From positions 1 through 32,327 of the forward strand of contig JAAUTY010000058.1 of assembly GCA_012031265.1 (NCBI GenBank): a stretch of DNA of 32,327 bases. The letters run 5' to 3'. A program made the translations under genes and the position numbers. This document shows positions 1-9,066 of the stretch, piece by piece. The notes under the pieces are model-generated. The model was not told the DNA's origin. It made no database searches and worked only from the letters and a program-made list of their open reading frames with translations. Position 1 is the stretch's first letter; each line of letters starts with the position of its first letter. The DNA comes from Spirulinaceae cyanobacterium SM2_1_0 (GTDB lineage: Bacteria > Cyanobacteriota > Cyanobacteriia > Cyanobacteriales > Spirulinaceae).

Positions 1-57
1 CAGCTTGGCGGCTTCTTTAAGGTAGTACTTGAGTTTTCTTTCTTTAGCTGAGTCCAT
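1..57 (-). CDS. Partial transposase-like protein, N-terminal 19 residues only
   Basis: The frame starts at the ATG at 57-55 and runs out of the window, giving MDSAKERKLKYYLKEAAKL. The peptide is basic and predicted helical, as is common at the start of transposases. The same 19 residues are encoded at the other end of the window (32270 onward), so this is a multicopy gene and most likely the transposase of the element whose edge lies at base 126. An ISKra4-type family is possible but cannot be shown from so few residues. Confidence 0.5.
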   Translation of the reverse strand, partial: MDSAKERKLKYYLKEAAKL

Positions 58-126
58 TTTTCTTTTCAGTCTCTCACCCCTGTCAACCCCTGAGTATTTA
101 TACTTATGCCAAGGTGGGATGCTCCC
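1..126 (-). repeat. Left copy of 126-bp terminal inverted repeat (insertion sequence end)
   Basis: This block is the exact reverse complement of 32201-32326. Read on the minus strand it starts with GGGAGCATCCC, carries a TTGACA hexamer about 30 bases before an ATG, and then opens a reading frame that runs off the window. Identity stops abruptly at base 126/127, as expected for the outer edge of a mobile element. I infer two copies of one insertion sequence in opposite orientation at the contig ends, where a short-read assembly would break. The family is not certain. Confidence 0.8.
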
Positions 127-466
127 AATTCTTGTACTCACATCAAGTCCTGTCGAAACGGAACGCAACGCCCGCCCTGTTACTGGCTTTAGCGATCTGT
201 TACTAGCATTAGCGATTATCGGCGTGATCGTCGCGGGCGCAAGTGTTTCAGCCTTTATGGACTTTTGTTTCTGGAACCTTAACGCTCTCTATAACCAGAT
301 TACCTCTGAGGAGTTGATGGATGGTCTTCACGACTGCAAGCACATATGTAGTGATCGCGATTATCGACATCTTCTCAAGTACCTGTACCAGGGTAAGCTG
401 ATCGACATTAAGATTTCATCTGGTCACTGCCGGAAGGCAGGCCGTGAGCGGGCACTGGACTACTAA
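119..466 (+). CDS. Doubtful hypothetical protein
   Basis: An open frame from the ATG at 119 encodes about 115 residues: a hydrophobic segment (LLLALAIIGVIVAGASVSAF) followed by a polar, charged C-terminus with several Cys and His residues. I recognise no family. The start lies inside the IS end repeat, no convincing ribosome site is visible, and the hydrophobic segment partly reflects a 20-bp tandem repeat at 179-218. It may be a host gene fused to the repeat or chance. Apart from this frame I see nothing in 127-518. Confidence 0.2.
   Translation: MLPILVLTSSPVETERNARPVTGFSDLLLALAIIGVIVAGASVSAFMDFCFWNLNALYNQITSEELMDGLHDCKHICSDRDYRHLLKYLYQGKLIDIKISSGHCRKAGRERALDY
179..218 (+). repeat. Two tandem 20-bp units
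   Basis: TGTTACTGGCTTTAGCGATC at 179-198 is followed directly by TGTTACTAGCATTAGCGATT at 199-218. The units match at 17 of 20 positions. The array is short and its role is unknown. It accounts for part of the hydrophobic stretch of the overlapping doubtful ORF. Confidence 0.6.
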
Positions 467-518
467 CGGGTGATGGAGGCTGTAAGCCTTGTGAGGCAAA
501 GGATTCTGGCGATCATCA

Positions 519-551
519 TAAAAACACATCAAAACCCCTGATGGGTCAGGG
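519..551 (-). terminator. Probable intrinsic terminator of the histidine kinase gene
   Basis: Read on the minus strand, CCCTGA-CCCA-TCAGGG forms a 6-bp stem with a 4-base loop, followed by GTTTTGATG and then a run of five T. The hairpin overlaps the last codons of the kinase gene, and its T tract begins at the stop codon. The position fits a Rho-independent terminator, but the T tract is interrupted. Confidence 0.5.
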
Positions 552-3003
552 ATTCAGCACTGTCATCATCTCCTAAGAGTCCAGTGCCCAGCGCAGCCGA
601 GGTGAGGAGCGTGAGAATTGCGCGGTCGTCGAACTCTTGGGCAAGCTGACAGACGCGATCGCAAAACGCCTGGTAACTCGGATCTAGCGCCCGCAATCGT
701 GTTGCCTCCGCTTCAACATCGGCAATATCGCCAATCCGAGCCGCCTGCTGCATAGCAATCAGCTCAGACTCAGGCGGTCGGGTCAATTCGCTGTCGGGGA
801 GGTTGCCTGAGCTAGCAACAGCCTTGAGGTCGGTGTCACCCTCAACGGTCGCATAGCGCCATTCGAGCTGGAGATACTGGGTCAAACACTGTAGCAGTCG
901 CTCGAACTCCACCGGCTTAGTCAGGAACTCACTGCAACCGGCGGCAATACTTTCACCCTGTTCCGCTTCAGTCACACTGGCGCTGCAAGCGATGACTGGC
1001 AGGTCAGGAAACACCGACCGTACTCGCCGCGCTAGCTCGAAGCCATCCAGTTCCGGCATGACCAGATCGGTCAGCAGCAGGTCGGGGGGATTTTCGGTAA
1101 TTTTGGACAAGGCGATCGCGCCATTCTCAGCTTCGCTCAGCTCAAAGTCGAGGGGGGTCAACAGGTCGTGCAACACCTGGCGATTGAGCACATTGTCGTC
1201 CGCCACCAGAATCCGCCGCCGCCGACCGTTGTAGCCGAGGAGACGCCCCCGCTCGGTTGTCGTGACTGCTTGCACCCACTCCGGCGACAGTGGCAGCGTC
1301 ACCGTAAACCAAAATTTACTGCCCTGCCCCAGTGTCGAGCTGACTTGGATCTCGCTCCCCATCAGCCCGACGATCTGGCGGCTGATCGCCAAGCCCAGGC
1401 CGGTGCCTTCAGCGCACTGCGCGGCATTACCCACTTGCTCAAACGGCTGAAAGATTTTCGTCATCTGGGCTTCGGTCATACCGATGCCAGTATCCTGCAC
1501 CGCAAACCGCAGCGTTACGGTCGCGGGTGTCGTCCCCGGCTCACTGATGGCGACAGTGGCGACGTGCAAAATCACGCGCCCACGCTCGGTAAACTTGACC
1601 GCGTTGCCCAGCAGGTTCAGCAGGACTTGCCGCAGGCGTTTTTCGTCGGCACAGATGCCGCTGGGGAGGTCGGGATCAGCCTCGTAGTGGAGGTCAATGC
1701 CTTTTTGCTGGGCACGAATGCGCGCAATCTCGACCACGCTGGACAGGAAGGCGGGGAGCGGAAAATCGCGCGGCAACAATTCCAGCTTGCGGGCTTCGAT
1801 CTTGGCGAGATCCAGGACATCGTTGATCAGGGTCAACAAGTGCGAACCGGACTGCTGAATGACACCGATACCACGTCGGTGTTGGGCAAGATCGTCGCTG
1901 CGCTGTAAGATTTGAGCGTAGCCGAGAATACCGTTGAGCGGCGTGCGTAGCTCGTGGCTCATATTGGCGAGAAATTCGCTTTTAGCCTGGTTGGCGGCAT
2001 CGGCGGCATCCTTAGCAGTCTTCAGGCTCGCTTCCGACTCACGCAATGCCGCCTCGGCGCGCTGGCGTTCGGCGACTTCCTCTACGAGTTGAGCATTGGC
2101 GGACTGAGCGGCGACGATGGCAGCACGCAGGCGCACGGGTTCGCGGACGAGGACAAATGCGCCTGCCGCCCCAAACCCCGCCAGCAAAACGCCGCCGACT
2201 CGCCACCAGACTGCACCGGGGGGAACCAGTGGCCAACCGGATTCGGGCACTGCCGCAAGCTGCCAAGAGCCGCTCGGCAATGAGACCTCCATCAGGGCTG
2301 GGTTTTGTGTGAAGAGATCGGGATCGCCGAAGAAGACCTCGCCCGCCGCGCCGAGGCCGTCGCGGCCGCGTAGCGCGTAGGCCAGCTCGCTGTCGGGATC
2401 GGTGAGGCCGACTTGTTCAAAGAGGATGCGATCGCGAATCAGCAGCGTCACTGATCCCCAAAATTCGCCCCTTTCGATCGCCTGATCGGAAGCGGTGAGG
2501 AAGATTGGTGTGAAGTTAATCAATGCGGTTCCCCCTTCGACTAACTCTACCGGGCCAGCAATTTGCGTTTTGCGCGTTGCCTTCATCCGCTCGATGACTT
2601 CGAGTTGACCGGGAATTTCTCGTAAATCCTTGCCAATAATCGTGCGGCCGGTCTCATCGTCGGGATAGCTATAGCGCAGAACGGTATCTTCGACGCCAGA
2701 GATGCGATAAACCCCTTCCTCTTGGGACAGGAGGATACTGGCGATCGCATTAAAACGCTCACGCGGCACGTCCGGGTTGGTGGAAAAGTAAGCGACCAAG
2801 CCGCGTGTTAGCAGCAGGCGGGCATTGAGGAAGCCTTCGAGGCGGGCGCGGGTCGTGCTTGCCTGCGCGACCACTTGGCTGCGCTGCTCTTGTTGGAAGC
2901 GCTGGCTTTCGGCACGGTCAAACAGCGCGATCGCCCCGATAATCGCGGCAAAGGCGAGCGCTGCTGCACCATAGGGGAGGGCCTTGAACGAACGGGTACT
3001 CAT
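529..3003 (-). CDS. CHASE-domain hybrid sensor histidine kinase with C-terminal receiver
   Basis: 824 residues. A membrane segment at about 11-28 and another at about 264-286 enclose an extracytoplasmic CHASE sensor domain (about 60-210), so a small external ligand is likely. A coiled coil (about 295-340) leads to the HisKA domain with the phosphorylatable His350 in [13 protein letters not shown]. The ATPase domain has the N box (Asn467), DTGIGM (504-509) and GTGLGLAI (533-540). A receiver domain (about 597-715) has the acidic pair in ILVADDN, phospho-acceptor Asp646 and Lys696. The last 100 residues are polar and unassigned. All catalytic residues are present. Autophosphorylation and transfer to the internal receiver are known for the family; the ligand and downstream partner are unknown. 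No response regulator gene is adjacent. The ATG at 3003 overlaps the stop of a small upstream frame as ATGA. Confidence 0.93.
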   Translation of the reverse strand: MSTRSFKALPYGAAALAFAAIIGAIALFDRAESQRFQQEQRSQVVAQASTTRARLEGFLNARLLLTRGLVAYFSTNPDVPRERFNAIASILLSQEEGVYRISGVEDTVLRYSYPDDETGRTIIGKDLREIPGQLEVIERMKATRKTQIAGPVELVEGGTALINFTPIFLTASDQAIERGEFWGSVTLLIRDRILFEQVGLTDPDSELAYALRGRDGLGAAGEVFFGDPDLFTQNPALMEVSLPSGSWQLAAVPESGWPLVPPGAVWWRVGGVLLAGFGAAGAFVLVREPVRLRAAIVAAQSANAQLVEEVAERQRAEAALRESEASLKTAKDAADAANQAKSEFLANMSHELRTPLNGILGYAQILQRSDDLAQHRRGIGVIQQSGSHLLTLINDVLDLAKIEARKLELLPRDFPLPAFLSSVVEIARIRAQQKGIDLHYEADPDLPSGICADEKRLRQVLLNLLGNAVKFTERGRVILHVATVAISEPGTTPATVTLRFAVQDTGIGMTEAQMTKIFQPFEQVGNAAQCAEGTGLGLAISRQIVGLMGSEIQVSSTLGQGSKFWFTVTLPLSPEWVQAVTTTERGRLLGYNGRRRRILVADDNVLNRQVLHDLLTPLDFELSEAENGAIALSKITENPPDLLLTDLVMPELDGFELARRVRSVFPDLPVIACSASVTEAEQGESIAAGCSEFLTKPVEFERLLQCLTQYLQLEWRYATVEGDTDLKAVASSGNLPDSELTRPPESELIAMQQAARIGDIADVEAEATRLRALDPSYQAFCDRVCQLAQEFDDRAILTLLTSAALGTGLLGDDDSAESLTHQGF

Positions 3004-3227
3004 ACTGGCAGGATGGGGAGGAGAATGATCAAGCGGCTCGTCAACTCAGTCACAGGCGAACGCTCGAGCCACGCGCCATCGCCTCGTGATGCCGAAATCA
3101 TCAAATGCTGCCGTCTGGGAATGCAGCGATCGCCAAACCCCTGATGCAGAATGTCAAAGGGTTGCTGACGCCAAGTGTGGGCAGTGATGACCGTGATCGT
3201 TGCCCAAGTCACCAAACGGTAGCCCAC
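3000..3227 (-). CDS. Small putative membrane protein overlapping the kinase start
   Basis: From a GTG at 3227 this frame gives 75 residues, with a hydrophobic stretch near the N-terminus (LVTWATITVITAH) and a hydrophobic C-terminal tail. The open frame extends upstream to about 3286 without a better start. Its stop overlaps the kinase start as ATGA, the usual arrangement for translational coupling, and the kinase has no clear ribosome site of its own. I recognise no family, and chance is a real alternative. Confidence 0.25.
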   Translation of the reverse strand: MGYRLVTWATITVITAHTWRQQPFDILHQGFGDRCIPRRQHLMISASRGDGAWLERSPVTELTSRLIILLPILPV

Positions 3228-3561
3228 AAGGGCAATGCCGACCCAGCAATCGCGACGCCAGACCGCACGAACCTCCCACGACCCTAATCACGGGTCTGTA
3301 GAGGCTGTGAGGGCTGCCCAGGTGTAAAAAATAGTTCCGCCACGAACCAGCATCATGCCCAGCAGGCGACGCAAACCATGTAACTCTTCTGTCCTAGCTG
3401 CTGCTAATCAGTAAATGCCGGACAAGCTGCCCGCCGCTGGTCTGCTCGATGCTGAGCTGCGGTTGCAGGCTTGATGACCCTTGCTTTAACCAGAATTCTA
3501 GTATTAAAGCAAACGAATGGGGCAGCTCCATGTTGGCCAGAACACCTTTTTGGCGATCGCC
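3228..3561. other. Gene-poor gap between the kinase and ATP-grasp genes
   Basis: No recognised gene. On the minus strand there is a 45-residue frame from the ATG at 3531 to a TAG at 3394 (containing LEFWLKQGSSSLQPQL), then a short frame of about 39 codons ending near 3288 that includes GMMLVRGGTIFYTW. Both point the same way as the flanking genes. Neither matches a family I know, and in particular neither resembles the alpha-E protein that often follows ATP-grasp genes of this type. They may be small proteins or decayed remnants. A HIP1 site lies at 3553-3560. Confidence 0.35.
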
Positions 3562-5013
3562 TCAGGCCTCGTCCGACAACACCCAGGTATCTTTACTCCC
3601 GCCCCCCTGCGACGAATTCACCACCAGCGAGCCACGCCGCAACGCCACCCGCGTCAGGCCGCCGGGATGCACATACACTTCGTCGCCACGATGCAAGACA
3701 TAGGGCCGCAAATCTACGTGACGGCCTTCTACTTGCCCGTCGATCCAGGTTGGCACCCGCGAGAGGCAGAGCGTCGGTTGGGCGATGTAGTTGCGAGGAT
3801 TTGCCTGGATTTTCTCGGCAAAGGCCTGCTGTTCTGCGGTCGTTGAGGCGGGACCGACCAGCATCCCGTAGCCACCGGCCTCGTTAGCGGCTTTCACCAC
3901 CAGTTGCGCCAGGTTTTCAAGCACATACTCGCGATCCTTGTCCTGCCAGCAAAGGTAGGTTGGGACGTTGTTGAGTAGCGGCTCCTCGCTCAGGTAGTAG
4001 CGAATCATCTGCGGCACATAAGCGTAGACCACCTTGTCATCGGCGACACCCGTGCCGGGGGCATTGGCCAGAGCCACCCGCCCAGCGCGAAACGTATCGA
4101 GCAAACCCGGTACGCCCAGCAGCGAGTCAGGGCGAAAGGCTTTGGGGTCGAGGAAGTCATCGTCGATGCGGCGGTAAATGACATCAACGCGGCGCAAACC
4201 CTGGGTCGTTCGCATTTGCAGGGAGCCATCGGTGACGACCAGATCGCGCCCCTCGACGAGTTCGACGCCCATCTGCTGCGCCAGGAAAGAGTGCTCGAAG
4301 TAAGCCGAGTTGAAAATGCCGGGGCTGAGCACGGCGACGGTCGGACTGTCGAGCTGCGGCGGAGCAAGGTTGAGCAGGGTTTCGAGCAGATGGCTAGGAT
4401 AGTCATCTACCGGGCGCACCGCCATCGTCTGGAAGATCTGCGGGAAGGTACTCTTCATGACACGGCGATTCTCCAGCACGTAGGAGACGCCGGAGGGCAC
4501 CCGCAGGTTGTCTTCGAGGACATACCACGCGCCGTCGCGATCGCGCACCAGATCTGTCCCGGTGATATGCGCCCAGATCCCCAGTGGCGGCTGCAAACCA
4601 ATGCAGGGTTTGAGAAATCCCGGTGCGGATTGGATGACGGAGGCAGGAATTTTACCGTCTTGGAGAATCCGCTGCTCACCATAAATATCGCTCAGAAACA
4701 GGTTGAGGGCTGTGATCCGCTGTTTTAGACCACGCTCAAGCTGCTGCCATTCCGATGCCGCGACGATGCGGGGAATGATGTCAAAGGGAAACACGCGCTC
4801 GACGCCCTGGTCGTCGCTGTAGACATTGAAGGTGACGCCGAGCTTGAACAAAGCGACTTGGGCGGTATCGTGATACCGCTGTAGGTCAGCGGCGCTCAGA
4901 TGTTTCATGCCGGCGATCAAGGGGGCGGCGGCGGGGCGGGGCTGCCCTGCCGCGACAAATAGCTCGTCAAAAAACTGTGGCGCTTCTGGATCGTAGGTGT
5001 CGAGTTGCACCAT
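3562..5013 (-). CDS. Circularly permuted ATP-grasp type 2 protein (DUF404/DUF407, COG2308)
   Basis: About 483 residues, close to the usual 470-490 for this family. Hallmarks are the N-terminal [15 protein letters not shown] segment, the central [18 protein letters not shown]-like and [11 protein letters not shown] stretches, and the C-terminal ATP-grasp lobe with [17 protein letters not shown] and LRPYVL. Members are soluble and predicted to ligate a carboxylate to an amine using ATP; the natural substrate is not known. They commonly sit with an alpha-E protein and a transglutaminase-like protease, but neither is next to this gene. I place the start at the ATG at 5013 (MVQLDTYDP) rather than seven codons upstream, because AGGGAAAGGA lies immediately before it and would be a ribosome site. 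Confidence 0.93.
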   Translation of the reverse strand: MVQLDTYDPEAPQFFDELFVAAGQPRPAAAPLIAGMKHLSAADLQRYHDTAQVALFKLGVTFNVYSDDQGVERVFPFDIIPRIVAASEWQQLERGLKQRITALNLFLSDIYGEQRILQDGKIPASVIQSAPGFLKPCIGLQPPLGIWAHITGTDLVRDRDGAWYVLEDNLRVPSGVSYVLENRRVMKSTFPQIFQTMAVRPVDDYPSHLLETLLNLAPPQLDSPTVAVLSPGIFNSAYFEHSFLAQQMGVELVEGRDLVVTDGSLQMRTTQGLRRVDVIYRRIDDDFLDPKAFRPDSLLGVPGLLDTFRAGRVALANAPGTGVADDKVVYAYVPQMIRYYLSEEPLLNNVPTYLCWQDKDREYVLENLAQLVVKAANEAGGYGMLVGPASTTAEQQAFAEKIQANPRNYIAQPTLCLSRVPTWIDGQVEGRHVDLRPYVLHRGDEVYVHPGGLTRVALRRGSLVVNSSQGGGSKDTWVLSDEA

Positions 5014-5034
5014 TCCTTTCCCTCTTGGAGTCAT

Positions 5035-5346
5035 CGTGCCTTAGCTTTCGCTGAAGTCTAATCGGGAGGCTGTAACCGTCGCTACGCTTTCCGAGGGAAT
5101 TTCGGAGGGTCATCAGTACCATCAACCGCTGTGACTGCGCCCAATTGCGGCGGTCGAGGAGAATTTGAAGGCTTGGGGATGCCCTCGCTAGGCACGACCG
5201 GCCCCTCGAATTTTCGGCGATCGCCGCTCTCGGTCAAGCCTGGCGAGTGCGCGATCGCCCCTTAGAAAAATTTTGCTAGAGCGATCGCCCCCACCTGCTA
5301 AGCTGGCTGGCAACTAGCGGGATTGGCTGACGGGAGGGGACGAGCC
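5035..5346. other. Divergent intergenic region
   Basis: This 310-bp region separates the minus-strand ATP-grasp gene from the plus-strand chitosanase gene, so it should hold promoters for both. HIP1-type sites occur in its second half. I could not pick a convincing -35/-10 pair for either gene. GGGAGGGG at about 5331-5338 is the ribosome site of the chitosanase gene. No ORF here is credible. Confidence 0.5.
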
Positions 5347-6831
5347 ATGTTGTCCGAATTGCAGAAGCAAGCGGCAAAAGCGATTGTCAATAGCTTTGAG
5401 ACTGGGAGTTTGCGCGGTGATTATAGCAATGTCACCTCCATTCCCAGCGATCCCGGTGGCCTGACCTACGGGCGATCGCAGACCACCCTCAACAGCGGCA
5501 ACCTCTACCTACTGATCGCCGCCTACGCCGACGCCGCTGGCGAATTTTCTGAGGAATTGCGCCCTTATTTACCCCGCCTAGAACGTCAAGATAGTCGTTT
5601 GAACCGCGATCGCCGCTTGCGTCGCCTACTCGAGGAGGCAGGTGAAGATCCAGTGATGCAGGACACCCAAGATCGCTTCTTCGACAGCGTTTACTGGCAG
5701 CCGACGCAGAAAAGCGCGGACTACATCGGCGCGCAGACCGCCCTGGGACTGGCGATCATCTACGACAGCCGCATCCACGGCTCTTGGCACATGTTGCGCG
5801 ATCGCATCAACCGCAACCACGGCCCCCTCAACCGCATCAGCGAAGCCACCTGGATGCGCCGCTACGTCGAGACGCGCCGCAGTTGGCTCGCCAACCACCG
5901 CATCCGCATCTTGAATAAGACCGTCTACCGGATGGATGCGTTCAATAAATTAATCAACGAAGGCAACTGGGAACTCGAGCTGCCCTTCACCGTTCGCGGT
6001 CTGCGCGTGGACACAGATGTCCTCGCTCCCACCGTGCGTAGCTCCGCTGAAATCGCCCCGACGCGCGTCCTGCGCCTGCATATACCCTACCTGAGCGGGG
6101 CGGACGTGCGCGCGGTACAGGCAGCCCTACAACAGGCGGGCGTGCAAGTCGATCTCGACGGCATCTACGGTCAGGACACGGCGAAAGCGGTGGAAGAATT
6201 TCAGCGTCAGCAAGGGATGTACCCCGATGGCATCGTCGGGCCAGCGACGCGCGCCGCCCTTGGCATTGATGAAGCGGGCAAGGAAGAGACGAGCACATCC
6301 ACATCTCCCCTGATGGCTGAATCCCCGACGACCGCGCCGGAATCGCCAACCGCCCCATCCCCAGAGCCAGCCGCTGCCGCCGTCTTGAAACTGACGGAGC
6401 CGCCGCAGCGCGGCGACGCGGTGCGGCTGATTCAGGAAGCCTTGCAGCAAGCCGGATTTCCGGTTGAAGCGGACGGCGTCTTCGGCGCGGGCACGGCGGA
6501 GGCGGTGCGGCTGTTTCAACAAAAGCGCGGCTTGACCGCTGATGGCATCGTCGGCAGCACGACCCGCGCCGCCCTCGCGGCGATGCGTTCATCTCCTGCC
6601 ACCCCCAAAACCAGCCAGTCGCCTCGTGCCCTGCGCCTGACCAATCCGCCGCAGCGTGGCAATGACGTGCGCCTGCTCCAAGCAGCGCTCCGTACCGCTG
6701 GCGAGCGCCTCGGCACGGATGGGGTCTTCGGGGCGGCGACGGATCGCGCGGTCAAGGAGTTTCAGCAGCGTCAGGGTCTGCTGCCTGATGGGGTGGTGGG
6801 AGCCTCGACGCGAGCGGCGTTGGGGTTATGA
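5347..6831 (+). CDS. GH46-like chitosanase with three peptidoglycan-binding modules
   Basis: 494 residues from the ATG at 5347, which follows GGGAGGGG by about 8 bases; a TTG at 5323 is in frame but less likely. Residues 1-225 resemble family GH46: FETGS provides Glu18, SDPGGLTYGR provides Asp35, and ALGLAIIYDSRIHG matches the family core. In known GH46 enzymes a Glu/Asp pair about 18 residues apart is catalytic, so hydrolysis of beta-1,4 glucosamine polymers or a related glycan is the likely reaction. Three PG_binding_1 modules follow (about 245-306, 350-412, 432-494), each with DGxxGxxTxxAVxxFQ and GxVGxxTRAAL, joined by Pro/Ala/Ser/Thr linkers. I see no signal peptide. Cell-wall remodelling or attack on other microbes is inference. 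Confidence 0.85.
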   Translation: MLSELQKQAAKAIVNSFETGSLRGDYSNVTSIPSDPGGLTYGRSQTTLNSGNLYLLIAAYADAAGEFSEELRPYLPRLERQDSRLNRDRRLRRLLEEAGEDPVMQDTQDRFFDSVYWQPTQKSADYIGAQTALGLAIIYDSRIHGSWHMLRDRINRNHGPLNRISEATWMRRYVETRRSWLANHRIRILNKTVYRMDAFNKLINEGNWELELPFTVRGLRVDTDVLAPTVRSSAEIAPTRVLRLHIPYLSGADVRAVQAALQQAGVQVDLDGIYGQDTAKAVEEFQRQQGMYPDGIVGPATRAALGIDEAGKEETSTSTSPLMAESPTTAPESPTAPSPEPAAAAVLKLTEPPQRGDAVRLIQEALQQAGFPVEADGVFGAGTAEAVRLFQQKRGLTADGIVGSTTRAALAAMRSSPATPKTSQSPRALRLTNPPQRGNDVRLLQAALRTAGERLGTDGVFGAATDRAVKEFQQRQGLLPDGVVGASTRAALGL

Positions 6832-6842
6832 GTTGGGTTTCA

Positions 6843-7064
6843 TCAAGGCTCAGTTTGGGGCGATCGCACCACCAGCACCCAAAAGAAAGTCAGGGCCGGT
6901 AACCAAGCGCTGATATACAGCCCCCACTGATACGAGTCAAAGACCGCTTCAAAACTCGCCAGCAGCGACGGGCCGAGGGCACTGGCGACAACCATACTCA
7001 TCATCTGCACACCGGCAATCGCCCCCAGATGGCGACGACCAAAATACAGAGCGAGCAACAGCCC
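6843..7064 (-). pseudogene. C-terminal remnant of a major facilitator transporter
   Basis: The open frame encodes LYFGRRHLGAIAGVQMMSMV and continues with ALGPSLLASFE and a final hydrophobic helix, ending at a proper stop. This is the end of an MFS permease, where GRRHLG lies in a cytoplasmic loop before the last two helices. Only about 73 residues remain of an expected 400, and an in-frame TGA at 7067-7065 sits directly upstream. The rest is absent because the SRPBCC gene begins 30 bp away. I call it a 5'-truncated fragment that is not functional. Confidence 0.75.
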
Positions 7065-7096
7065 TCAGCCTAACCAATTTGCTCGCCAGCGCGATC

Positions 7097-7576
7097 CTAG
7101 GCTAAGGCCCGTTCGGCAGCGCTGGCCAACTCGGTCGCCACTCGCGCCACATAGGGTCGGATCAACCACCAGAGTACCGGCGAGAGCCAGCCGCGGAGGG
7201 TGACTGCATAGGAGACGTAGGTGCCACAGACTGTAGACTCGACCTGGTAGGTGATGCGATTTTCAATGCCGGGAATCGCGAGGAAGCGCACGCTGAGCAG
7301 CTCGCGCGGTGACACTTGCTCGACAAAAATCCGAATCGGGATTGGTGTGAGGCGCGTCACAACTTGATAAATGATGCCGGGCTTCGCCACCAGACCACGC
7401 GGCGCGTTCGTCCAATCAATCAACGGATGCCAGGAGACATCGGCGAGATTGATGATCTTCTGCCACAGGACGTCAACTGGGGCATTGCAGAGCACCCGGT
7501 AGCGACGATCGAGGCAAAAATAAAATAAGGTCTTGCCGCGACCAGATACCAACTTGAAGGAAAAATTAAGAATCAT
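7097..7576 (-). CDS. SRPBCC-family (START/polyketide-cyclase-like) protein
   Basis: 159 residues. The pattern of an early beta strand, APVDVLWQKIINLADVSWHP, then alternating strands (ITYQVES, VSYAVTLRG) and a long C-terminal helix (VARVATELASAAERALA) is that of the SRPBCC helix-grip fold, which encloses a hydrophobic ligand cavity. Such proteins bind lipids or act as cyclases or aromatase-like enzymes; the ligand here is unknown. GGGAG lies about 8 bases before the ATG at 7576, supporting the start. The gene is transcribed away from hemF, with 191 bp between them. It is followed by the MFS fragment. Confidence 0.75.
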   Translation of the reverse strand: MILNFSFKLVSGRGKTLFYFCLDRRYRVLCNAPVDVLWQKIINLADVSWHPLIDWTNAPRGLVAKPGIIYQVVTRLTPIPIRIFVEQVSPRELLSVRFLAIPGIENRITYQVESTVCGTYVSYAVTLRGWLSPVLWWLIRPYVARVATELASAAERALA

Positions 7577-7767
7577 AACACCACTCCCATCGCGGCGCTC
7601 AGGCAGTCTTTTATTGTAAGAAAATTGGGGGATATTGCATTTTCATCGATACGAAGCTTTGCATTCCGAATGCGATCGCCCGCCCACGGCTGAGCCAGCC
7701 GTCAGCGCTAAGGATGGCGATCGCCCCCCCGATTTACCGATCTGTATTGAAAGCGACAAAAAGTTTT

Positions 7768-8802
7768 ATGACCGTTTCCCCAACCAATCGTCCGTCCGCC
7801 CCGACCATTGCAACTCCGCCTGCTGATTCCAAAACACAAGTCAGCCAATTCATGCAGGCGCTCCAGGATGAGATTTGCACGGGCTTGACCACACTCGACG
7901 GCCAGGAGCAGTTTCGCGAAGATAGCTGGCAGCGCCCCGAAGGCGGGGGTGGCCGCTCGCGCGTCCTGCGGGAGGGCGGTGTTTTTGAGCAGGGCGGCGT
8001 CAATTTTTCCGAAGTTTGGGGGGAGACCCTGCCGCCCTCCATCTTACGGCAACGTCCGGAAGCTGACGGACATGGCTTCTATGCCACGGGCACTTCGATG
8101 GTACTGCACCCCCGCAACCCCTACGTGCCCACGGTTCACCTCAACTACCGCTACTTCGAGGCCGGGCCGGTCTGGTGGTTCGGCGGCGGGGCTGACCTCA
8201 CCCCCTACTACCCGTTTGCAGCGGATGCGGCCCATTTTCATCAGACCTACAAACAGGTGTGCGATCGCTTCAACCCCCACTACTACTCCGTCTTCAAGCA
8301 CTGGTGCGACGAATACTTTTATCTCAAACACCGTCAAGAAGCACGCGGCATCGGCGGCCTCTTCTTTGATTACCAAGACGGTCAGGGTGAACTGTATCGC
8401 GGCCCCCAGGCCGATAGCGAGGCAGCAAACTACAGTCAGCAGATAGGAACAGTCCCCGCACGTGATTGGGAAGCGTTGTTCGGCTTTGTGCAAGCCTGCG
8501 GCCGCGCCTTTCTACCCGCGTATCAACCGATTGTTGAGCGCCGCCAAGAGACGGAGTATGGCGATCGCGAGCGGCAATTCCAACTCTACCGCCGAGGGCG
8601 CTACGTCGAGTTCAACCTCGTCTACGACCGCGGCACGATCTTCGGGCTACAAACCAACGGCCGCACCGAATCGATCCTGATGTCGCTGCCGCCCTTGGTA
8701 CGTTGGGAGTATAACTACCAGCCGGAACCGAATACCCTGGAAGCACAACTCTATGAAACATTCCTAAAGCCACAAAATTGGGCAAGCTGGACTGACGCAT
8801 GA
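7768..8802 (+). CDS. hemF: Oxygen-dependent coproporphyrinogen III oxidase
   Basis: 344 residues from the ATG at 7768, the usual length. The enzyme oxidatively decarboxylates coproporphyrinogen III to protoporphyrinogen IX with O2, in the haem and chlorophyll pathway; it is soluble and dimeric. Signatures are clear: [20 protein letters not shown] (66-85), [10 protein letters not shown] (124-133), [15 protein letters not shown] (136-150), and later [12 protein letters not shown]. The first 20 residues are a Pro/Ser/Thr-rich extension before the conserved domain. In-frame codons upstream of 7768 look non-coding and lack conserved sequence, so this start is preferred, although the ribosome site is weak. 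It is monocistronic here. Confidence 0.97.
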   Translation: MTVSPTNRPSAPTIATPPADSKTQVSQFMQALQDEICTGLTTLDGQEQFREDSWQRPEGGGGRSRVLREGGVFEQGGVNFSEVWGETLPPSILRQRPEADGHGFYATGTSMVLHPRNPYVPTVHLNYRYFEAGPVWWFGGGADLTPYYPFAADAAHFHQTYKQVCDRFNPHYYSVFKHWCDEYFYLKHRQEARGIGGLFFDYQDGQGELYRGPQADSEAANYSQQIGTVPARDWEALFGFVQACGRAFLPAYQPIVERRQETEYGDRERQFQLYRRGRYVEFNLVYDRGTIFGLQTNGRTESILMSLPPLVRWEYNYQPEPNTLEAQLYETFLKPQNWASWTDA

Positions 8803-8995
8803 GCGCAGGTTCTGAGTTAGAATGCCTAGCAGACGCGGCTACGCGCTCGACTGAGTCGGCGTATCGCTAGAGGTGCTTAGAGGGATTCAGGTTAGCTTGC
8901 CGACAAGCACCGTGCCTGCGGAGGTCTGCGATTTTGAGGCTCATCTAAGCCAACTCCTCAACCAGGACTGCACTCGTGACGTGCCGGTTAGCCGC

Positions 8996-9001
8996 TATAA
9001 T
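8996..9001 (+). promoter_or_regulatory. Candidate -10 element for the STAS gene
   Basis: A perfect TATAAT lies 66 bases before the GTG start of the STAS gene. The -35 region is weak (about 8973-8978, CTCGTG). A transcript starting near 9008 would leave a short leader. The rest of 8803-9066 shows no credible gene. Confidence 0.4.
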
Positions 9002-9066
9002 AGAGGCGCTTTTGGCACAAGCACTGGCAGCAATTACTGCTCGAAATTTTTGAGGCAGATTGACGC

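Noticed and set aside
1168-1908. Long plus-strand open frame (246 codons) opposite the histidine kinase
   Set aside because: It lies antisense to well-conserved kinase and receiver domains and shows no family; high G+C on the opposite strand explains it.
3553-3560. Many GCGATCGC octamers considered as a CRISPR or regulatory array
   Set aside because: They are irregularly spaced and occur in genes as well; this is the HIP1 sequence common in cyanobacterial genomes. No CRISPR array or cas gene is present.
7661-7673. GCATTCCGAATGC palindrome between the SRPBCC gene and hemF
   Set aside because: A 6-1-6 palindrome of this size is expected by chance, and it is not placed against a recognisable promoter.
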